From assembly GCA_947453125.1 (NCBI GenBank), contig CANGGC010000226.1, forward strand, positions 1-5,497: DNA of 5,497 nt, given 5' to 3'. This document shows positions 1 through 5,497 of this stretch, piece after piece (position 1 is the stretch's first letter; every line of letters starts with the position of its first letter). Position numbers and translations under genes: made by a program. The notes beneath the pieces were generated by a model that was not told where the DNA came from, did no database searches, and saw only the letters and a program-made list of their open reading frames with translations. The DNA is from Planctomycetaceae bacterium (GTDB taxonomy: Bacteria > Planctomycetota > Planctomycetia > Pirellulales > UBA1268).

Positions 1-119
1 CGAAGCGGTAGGGCATCGACGGCACTCCGAGGGGTTTTGAGCCGGCGGAAATCGTAGCATCCCCCGATCGAGCAGATCGCGCTGCCGAACGGTGACCACC
101 GAGCCACCGGCCGGGAGCG
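1..119 (-). other. Left-edge spacer; possible first codons of another minus-strand gene
   Basis: This stretch lies downstream of the SHD1/propeller gene on the minus strand. All three plus-strand frames close early (stops near 7-9, 38-40 and 55-57), so at most the tail of a rightward gene could be present. On the minus strand an ATG at 16-14 reads Met-Pro-Tyr-Arg-Phe to the edge and is preceded by GGAG (28-25) at an 8-base spacing, which is a good start context. Five codons cannot identify a gene. A small CGGTG/CACCG palindrome at 90-101 has no following T-run, so I do not call it a terminator. Confidence 0.2.
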
Positions 120-2120
120 TCACTTCGCCCGCTTCGTCACGAGCCCTTCGGCGGTGCACGTGGTCGTGCCGAGGCCGTCGGCCTCGGTGACGTCGACGAG
201 CGCCGAGGGAAAGAGGATTCGCTCGATCCAGCCGAGGTCGGGCGTCGGCAGCCGGGCGGCGAGATCCTTGTCGGTCTCCCCTGCCCCGAGAACGAGATTG
301 TCGGGGATGTCGGTCGAGAGCTGCGCGGCGACGAGCGGCACGCCATGGACGACCACCCGGATCCGCCGCGTCGTCGGAGTCACCTGCTTGAGCTGACGCT
401 CGCGTCCCTCGGCGTCGGTGTAGGTGACCGTGCCGCCGGCCGTCGTTGAGACTTCGACCTGCGCTGGCGACGCAGCGTCGTAAACCCACATCGTCCGCTC
501 GAACGTCTTCGCCACCGTCGCGATCTCACGGTCGTGATCGGCCCCAGCGTCGACCTTCGTGGCCACGACCGTCCCCGGCTCGACAAGCGCCGTGAGCCCG
601 GCGGGCAGCTCGGCGGCCACCTTGGACACCGCCGGCTCCGGAATCTTCGCGGCCACGATCACGGCAAGCGTCGTCCCCGGCTTCTTCTTTCCCTCGCCGG
701 CCTCGGTGTCTCCGCCGTCGTCTTCCGGAGGGGCCGCGTAAAGGAGCATTCCATCGACGCTCCGGACGGCGAGATCGTCGACGGTGTCCCCCGATTGCAC
801 CGGCTGCCATTCATAGCGCCAGACAGGCAAGCCCGTCGCCGCCGACCAGAGCACCGCCGCGAGCCCCCGCGCCGATTGAATGAGGAGCTGCTCGTCTCCA
901 ACCCACGCCAGCGCCGTGCGCTGCAAACTCGCGCCCTGGACATGGAAGACGGGGATCGGGCCGGTCGGATCGGCAAGATCGTGGATCTGTGCATTCCCCT
1001 CCTGGATCAACGCCAAGCGTCGCCCGTCGGGATCGAAGCTCACCCCAGACGTGGCGCCGACGGGGAGCGACATGAGCACCTTGCCACTGGCCGCGTCGCA
1101 CACCTGGACGCCGCGCGTGTCTGGGAGGGCGAGATAGCGGCCGCCACCGGAGAGGGAGGGCATCGGGGAATGCCCCGGATCCTGGGCGAGCCGGTAGAGG
1201 GCCCGCTTGGCGTCGATGTCCCAGCAGGAAAACTCCTCACGACTGCTTTGATGGACGACGAGATTGTCGTTGATGATCCGCCCCCAGGGCTGGCGGGCGA
1301 GGGGCTGGCCATCGCCGCACGGCGCCCGCCACGCCGACCAGGCGGTCGCGGCCTTCCGCCCCGGGGCGGCATCCCATAGCGTCAGCACCTGCTTCGCCGC
1401 CCCCTCTGCGGTGACCTTCTCGCGCGACACGGTCAGGAGACGCTCGAGGATCGGGTGGTAGTCGAGAACGATCTCGGGGCCGGAGAGATCGTGTTCGGCG
1501 ATCACCGTCTGCGACTTGATCGACACCCACACGATCCTCGTCGGCAGCGGCCGCCCAGGCGTCGAGTTTTCGATTCCCACGAGCACCACGCCGCCGGCTC
1601 CTCCCAACGGGATAACCCGTCCGACGCGATCGAACGGATCCCGACGGGTGATCACCACCGTTCCCGCGACGACGCCACGACCGGCATCGGCCGGATCGGC
1701 GACGAGCGGCTCGGGGGCCAAGGGGGGGAAGTCGGTGTGGTTGGTCGCCCGGGCGGTGGTGTCGAACGTTTCCACCTGCGGCGGGCCCTCGCCGCGGGGC
1801 GCGAGACGGCGGCGCGTGCGGCGGACGATCAACTGATCGAGCGGGGCGAGCTGGTCGAGCTCGATCGTAAGATCGCTGCCATCGGTCTGCCGCAGGGTCA
1901 GCGCCGTCCCCTCGATCCCCACGAGGCTCGCCTGCACCTTGAACATCCCCGTGGCATCGCTCCACTCGCGCTCCGGCACGAGGACGCGCTGCGCATCCGC
2001 CGGGGAGGCCATCAGGCACCACACAGCAAGTACGACGACGGCCCCCACCACCGCCCGGATCTCCACGAAGCCGCCGCACCGGTCGGGGCTGATCGCAGGC
2101 GGGCAGGAAGGCTTGGGCAT
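120..2120 (-). CDS. Secreted SHD1-like domain protein with WD40/propeller-like repeats
   Basis: Predicted exported protein of 666 residues, function unknown. The open frame extends back to 2285, but I place the start at the ATG at 2120. From there a signal peptide follows directly: a charged/polar n-region, a hydrophobic core at about residues 22-38 (rich in Val, Ala and Leu) and an Ala-Asp-Ala type cleavage site near 41-44. The upstream 55 codons are Gly/Pro/Arg-rich and look untranslated. No clear Shine-Dalgarno precedes either choice. Residues about 50-107 resemble SHD1 (Sla1 homology domain 1), a short beta domain common in planctomycete exported proteins: an Arg-Glu-Trp-Ser opening, alternating beta strands, then LDQLAPLDQ and an Arg-rich end. 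Residues about 170-450 contain degenerate propeller blades, seen as repeated 'xxWDxxxGK'-like and 'SxDGRRLA' turns (LTLWDAAPGR at 246, CDAASGKVL at 341, FDPDGRRLAL at 362). A polar linker with an acidic run and three lysines (465-483) leads to a beta-rich C-terminal region (about 485-666) that I do not recognise. It is divergent from the oxidoreductase gene and may act as a scaffold or binding protein, but that is inference. Confidence 0.85.
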   Translation of the reverse strand: MPKPSCPPAISPDRCGGFVEIRAVVGAVVVLAVWCLMASPADAQRVLVPEREWSDATGMFKVQASLVGIEGTALTLRQTDGSDLTIELDQLAPLDQLIVRRTRRRLAPRGEGPPQVETFDTTARATNHTDFPPLAPEPLVADPADAGRGVVAGTVVITRRDPFDRVGRVIPLGGAGGVVLVGIENSTPGRPLPTRIVWVSIKSQTVIAEHDLSGPEIVLDYHPILERLLTVSREKVTAEGAAKQVLTLWDAAPGRKAATAWSAWRAPCGDGQPLARQPWGRIINDNLVVHQSSREEFSCWDIDAKRALYRLAQDPGHSPMPSLSGGGRYLALPDTRGVQVCDAASGKVLMSLPVGATSGVSFDPDGRRLALIQEGNAQIHDLADPTGPIPVFHVQGASLQRTALAWVGDEQLLIQSARGLAAVLWSAATGLPVWRYEWQPVQSGDTVDDLAVRSVDGMLLYAAPPEDDGGDTEAGEGKKKPGTTLAVIVAAKIPEPAVSKVAAELPAGLTALVEPGTVVATKVDAGADHDREIATVAKTFERTMWVYDAASPAQVEVSTTAGGTVTYTDAEGRERQLKQVTPTTRRIRVVVHGVPLVAAQLSTDIPDNLVLGAGETDKDLAARLPTPDLGWIERILFPSALVDVTEADGLGTTTCTAEGLVTKRAK

Positions 2121-2157
2121 GGAGCGATTCTTGGGGACGACGAAGCCGCGACGTTCG

Positions 2158-2180
2158 GGAGGGCCCTCCGCGGGCCCTCC
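2158..2180 (-). repeat. Perfect 9-bp hairpin in the leader of the SHD1 gene
   Basis: GGAGGGCCC (2158-2166) and GGGCCCTCC (2172-2180) are exact reverse complements separated by a 5-base loop TCCGC. The same bases also form a direct repeat of GGGCCCTCC (2161-2169 and 2172-2180, an 11-base period), so alternative pairings exist. The hairpin lies 38 bases upstream of the ATG at 2120, in the probable 5' untranslated leader of the minus-strand gene. No T-run follows on either strand, which argues against an ordinary intrinsic terminator. Role unknown; it may affect mRNA stability or translation, or mark a protein-binding site. Confidence 0.5.
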
Positions 2181-2218
2181 ACGGGAGTGGCAAGGGGACT
2201 CTTGAATCCCGAGTATCG

Positions 2219-2265
2219 CCCCCCACCCTCGCCCCCCGCAAGGCTGATGCAACACTCCGCCCCCC
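2219..2265 (-). other. G-run-rich tract (C6 runs on the plus strand)
   Basis: Three separate runs of exactly six C occur at 2219-2224, 2232-2237 and 2260-2265, with a C3 run at 2226-2228. On the minus strand, the sense strand for the SHD1 gene, these are G runs: two G6 and one G3 packed into 19 bases, plus another G6 after a 22-base loop. A G-quadruplex is possible only with that long loop, or with two-tier stacking. The tract lies in the divergent intergenic region, outside any gene I can support. Confidence 0.3.
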
Positions 2266-2295
2266 GGCCATGAGGCTCCCGACACTCGCTGTTTC

Positions 2296-2325
2296 TGGAC
2301 ACCCGCGATCGACGCCGATTATGCT
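2296..2325 (+). promoter_or_regulatory. Candidate sigma70-type promoter for the oxidoreductase gene
   Basis: TGGACA (2296-2301, five of six matches to the -35 consensus TTGACA) is followed after an 18-base spacer by TATGCT (2320-2325, four of six matches to TATAAT). This is the most AT-rich point in an otherwise very GC-rich gap, and it faces the Gfo/Idh/MocA gene. The predicted start would be near 2332, giving a leader of about 29 bases. That would leave the left arm of the adjacent inverted repeat outside the transcript. The call rests on consensus matching alone. Confidence 0.35.
2318..2323 (-). promoter_or_regulatory. Possible overlapping minus-strand -10 element
   Basis: Read on the minus strand, these bases are CATAAT, five of six matches to TATAAT, and they overlap the plus-strand -10 candidate. 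There is no good -35 hexamer at 16-18 bases upstream on that strand. If used, it would give the SHD1 gene a leader of roughly 190 bases containing the G-run tract and the 9-bp hairpin. Weak call. Confidence 0.18.
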
Positions 2326-2354
2326 CCTGCCAATCCCCGATTCCCCGCAGGAGC
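2323..2354 (+). repeat. Inverted repeat overlapping the oxidoreductase Shine-Dalgarno
   Basis: GCTCCTGC (2323-2330) and GCAGGAGC (2347-2354) are perfect 8-base reverse complements around a 16-base loop (2331-2346). The right arm contains the AGGAG ribosome binding site of the downstream gene, so in RNA the left arm would act as an anti-Shine-Dalgarno. This works only if transcription starts upstream of 2323. If the candidate promoter at 2296-2325 is correct, the repeat would instead be a DNA-level site, for example a regulator operator straddling the -10 and the start site. Confidence 0.5.
2349..2353 (+). promoter_or_regulatory. Ribosome binding site of the Gfo/Idh/MocA gene
   Basis: AGGAG lies 7 bases before the ATG at 2361, a canonical spacing. 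It fixes that ATG as the start, in preference to the next in-frame ATG (residue 61), which would remove the whole Tat signal. It sits within the right arm of the inverted repeat at 2323-2354. Confidence 0.7.
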
Positions 2355-2360
2355 CCCTCC

Positions 2361-3779
<1,419 letters not shown>

Positions 3780-3825
3780 AAATCCGTCGACCATGGGGCC
3801 GTAACCCCTCCCGTTCATCCCTCCC

Positions 3826-3830
3826 GGAGG
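3826..3830 (+). promoter_or_regulatory. Ribosome binding site of the secreted glycosidase-like gene
   Basis: GGAGG lies 5 bases before the ATG at 3836. It selects this start over the later in-frame ATG at 3893, which would cut into the signal peptide. The 56-base gap between the two plus-strand genes holds only weak pairings (for example GGGG/CCCC at 3795-3808) and no terminator, which supports cotranscription. Confidence 0.7.
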
Positions 3831-3835
3831 CCCCC

Positions 3836-5497
3836 ATGATTCACCCGTCAGATCTCCGGGCGCGCCTGCCGGGCTTGGCGATAGCGTGCGCCATGGTCGC
3901 CGCGATCGGTTTGCCTGAGACCGGGAATGCTCAGAGCACTGGAAGCGCTCCCCCGGGCCCGGCGATCGGCAGGGTCGACTGGCATCTCGATCCGGCACCC
4001 TTCAAGGCGCGGGCCGATCGATCGGCCGACGGGGCCACGCTCACGCTCGACAATGGTCTCGTCCGTCGTGTCCTCCGCCTCGAGAACGGCTGCGCCACCA
4101 TCGCCCTCGACGACCTCGCCGGCGACCGCAGTCTCCTCCGCGCCGTAGGCCCCGAGGCGCTGGTGACCATCGACGGCACCGAGCATCGGATCGGCGGGCT
4201 CGTCGGCCAGCCGAACCGGGCGTTCCTCCTTCCGGCCTGGCTCGCCGGGATGTCGGCCGATCGGGAGGCCCTCCGACTCACTGGGATCGAGACCGGCGTC
4301 ACGGTCGAGCGGTTCCCCTGGAAGCGCTCGCGTCATCACGCCCCCGCTGCCGCCTGGCCGCCGCCGGGGGTGTCGGCCCGCCTCGACTTCGCCCCCGCGG
4401 GTGAAGATCCTCCCTTCACCGTCAGCGTCCACTACGAGCTCTATGACGGCCTGCCCGCGTTCTCGAAGTGGATCGTCGTCACGAATCGTTCGGGCAAGCC
4501 GCTCACCGTCGACCGCTTCACCGCCGAACACCTCGCGATCGTCGAGCCCTCCAATCCGGTCGACGACGCGCCGGGGGTCATCCTCCCCCATCCCGATGCG
4601 CTCCATGTCGAGACCGATCAGGCCTTCGGCGGCTTTGGCCACGAACATGCCTGCCGCCATGCCGTCCACTGGAGGGAAGACCCGGCGTTCGGCACGCAGG
4701 TCAATTACGAGAAGAAGATGCCCTGCCTCCTTGAGGTGGGCCCGTTCCGCGGGCCGGCCCAGGAGGTAGCACCGGGGAACTCGTTCGAGAGCTTCAGGGC
4801 CTTTGTCCTCGTCCAAGATTCCACCGACCGGGAGCGACGCGGGCTGGCCGTGCGGAGATTCAAGCGCACCTTGGCGCCGTGGGCGACGGAAAACCCGCTC
4901 ATGCACCACCTCCTTGACTCCCGCCCCGAGGCGGTGCGCCGGGCGATCGATCAGGCGGCGGAGGTCGGCTTTGAGATGGTGATCCTCTCCTTCGGCTCCG
5001 GCTTCGATGCCGAGAACGAGCTCCCAGAGCATCTCGCCCGCTTCCAGGCCCTCGCCGACCACGCCCGCGCGCGCGGCGTCGATCTCGGCGCCTATTCCCT
5101 TCTCTCGAGCCGGCAGATCGGTAGCGGGAACGACGTCGTCCCCGCCCCCGGCGAGAAGACGACCTTCGGACACGCCCCGGCCCTGACGAGTGCGTGGGGC
5201 CTCGACTACTTCCGCAAGCTCGAGAAGCTCTACGACACGACCGGATTCACCGTCCTCGAACACGACGGCTCCTATCCCGGCGATTGGGACGTCACGCCCC
5301 GGCCGCCGCTCCAGCGCGGCCTCGACGACTCGCAGTGGGCGCAGTGGCGGATCATCCGCGATTGGTATCGATGGTGCCGGGAGCGCGGCGTCTATCTCAA
5401 CGTCCCCGATCACTACTTCCTCGCCGGCTCGAACAAATGCGGGATGGGCTACCGGGAGACGAACTGGTCGCTTCCCCGGGCAGAGCAGGTGATCCAC
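3836..5497 (+). CDS. Secreted GH36/alpha-galactosidase-like protein (3' end beyond window)
   Basis: The frame is open without a stop from the ATG at 3836 to the right edge, giving 554 residues of a longer protein. A Sec signal peptide is visible: Arg8 and Arg10, a hydrophobic core at 11-26 and a Gly-Asn-Ala cleavage site after Ala32. Residues about 45-345 look like the beta-sandwich domain that precedes the barrel in GH36-type enzymes: LTLDNGLVRRVLRLENG (69-85) and HYELYDGLPAFSKW (199-212) followed by an Asn-Arg-Ser-Gly turn. A barrel-like part begins near 350, with VILSFGSGFD (382-391), a helix leading to GVDLGAYSLL (414-423), then FTVLEHDGSYPGD (471-483). Asp477 falls where the clan GH-D nucleophile is expected, at the end of the fourth strand, though the usual Lys-Trp/Tyr-Asp sequence is replaced by Glu-His-Asp. 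Next come a Trp-rich helix (501-514), LNVPDHYFLAGSNK (521-534) and GYRETNWSLPR (538-548), which I associate with a planctomycete and Bacteroidetes group without a firm CAZy class. The likely role is hydrolysis of a glycan outside the cytoplasm, with the substrate unknown. The neighbouring exported oxidoreductase suggests a shared sugar pathway. Confidence 0.9.
   Translation, partial: MIHPSDLRARLPGLAIACAMVAAIGLPETGNAQSTGSAPPGPAIGRVDWHLDPAPFKARADRSADGATLTLDNGLVRRVLRLENGCATIALDDLAGDRSLLRAVGPEALVTIDGTEHRIGGLVGQPNRAFLLPAWLAGMSADREALRLTGIETGVTVERFPWKRSRHHAPAAAWPPPGVSARLDFAPAGEDPPFTVSVHYELYDGLPAFSKWIVVTNRSGKPLTVDRFTAEHLAIVEPSNPVDDAPGVILPHPDALHVETDQAFGGFGHEHACRHAVHWREDPAFGTQVNYEKKMPCLLEVGPFRGPAQEVAPGNSFESFRAFVLVQDSTDRERRGLAVRRFKRTLAPWATENPLMHHLLDSRPEAVRRAIDQAAEVGFEMVILSFGSGFDAENELPEHLARFQALADHARARGVDLGAYSLLSSRQIGSGNDVVPAPGEKTTFGHAPALTSAWGLDYFRKLEKLYDTTGFTVLEHDGSYPGDWDVTPRPPLQRGLDDSQWAQWRIIRDWYRWCRERGVYLNVPDHYFLAGSNKCGMGYRETNWSLPRAEQVIH

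Noticed and set aside
90..101. CGGTG/CACCG palindrome downstream of the SHD1 gene as a terminator
   Set aside because: The stem is only five pairs with a 2-base loop and no T-run follows on the minus strand.
534..2273. Two long plus-strand frames (534-1379 and 1455-2273) opposite the SHD1 gene
   Set aside because: Their products are Arg/His/Pro-rich low-complexity strings typical of GC-rich shadow frames; the minus-strand protein has a signal peptide and repeated propeller-like motifs.
2121..2285. N-terminal extension of the SHD1 gene to the ATG at 2285
   Set aside because: The extra 55 codons are Gly/Pro/Arg-rich, would bury the signal peptide 70 or more residues into the protein, and include the GC hairpin and G-run tract, which look like leader sequence.
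3793..3804. A minimal ATG-GGG-CCG-TAA frame in the gap between the two plus-strand genes
   Set aside because: Three codons without a ribosome binding site; expected by chance.
3848..5497. A 549-codon open frame on the minus strand, antisense to the glycosidase-like gene
   Set aside because: It is codon-for-codon in register with the sense gene, and is open only because TTA, CTA and TCA codons are rare in this GC-rich gene; it ends exactly at a sense TCA codon (residue 5). The sense frame has a signal peptide, ribosome binding site and recognisable domains, while the antisense translation is Arg/Glu/Gly-rich without family motifs.

Overview
The window is GC-rich bacterial chromosomal DNA. Three genes suggest a planctomycete, probably of the Pirellulales type: a secreted protein with an SHD1-like domain followed by propeller-like repeats, a Tat-exported Gfo/Idh/MocA oxidoreductase, and a secreted carbohydrate-active enzyme of GH36-like layout. 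This combination is typical of planctomycete genomes. The assignment is inferred from protein families, with no rRNA or other marker in view.

Layout. Bases 1-119 hold no convincing gene; the last few bases could be the start of another minus-strand gene running off the left edge. A long minus-strand gene (120-2120) encodes the SHD1/propeller protein. A divergent intergenic region (2121-2360) follows, carrying a perfect 9-bp hairpin, three six-C runs, a plausible sigma70-type promoter facing right, and an inverted repeat whose right arm contains the ribosome binding site of the next gene. The plus strand then carries the Gfo/Idh/MocA gene (2361-3779) and, after a 56-base gap with its own strong ribosome binding site, a large secreted enzyme gene (3836 to the right edge, still open). 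The last two are probably one operon.

How the genes may work together. The two plus-strand products both carry export signals, one Tat and one Sec. They are a candidate extracytoplasmic sugar-processing pair, an NAD(P)-type sugar oxidoreductase next to a retaining-glycosidase-like TIM-barrel protein. The minus-strand gene is divergently arranged and has no clear functional link. No RNA genes, mobile elements, CRISPR arrays or phage genes were seen. The most interesting points are the unclassified glycosidase-like protein and its oxidoreductase partner, and the inverted repeat that could mask the oxidoreductase ribosome binding site.
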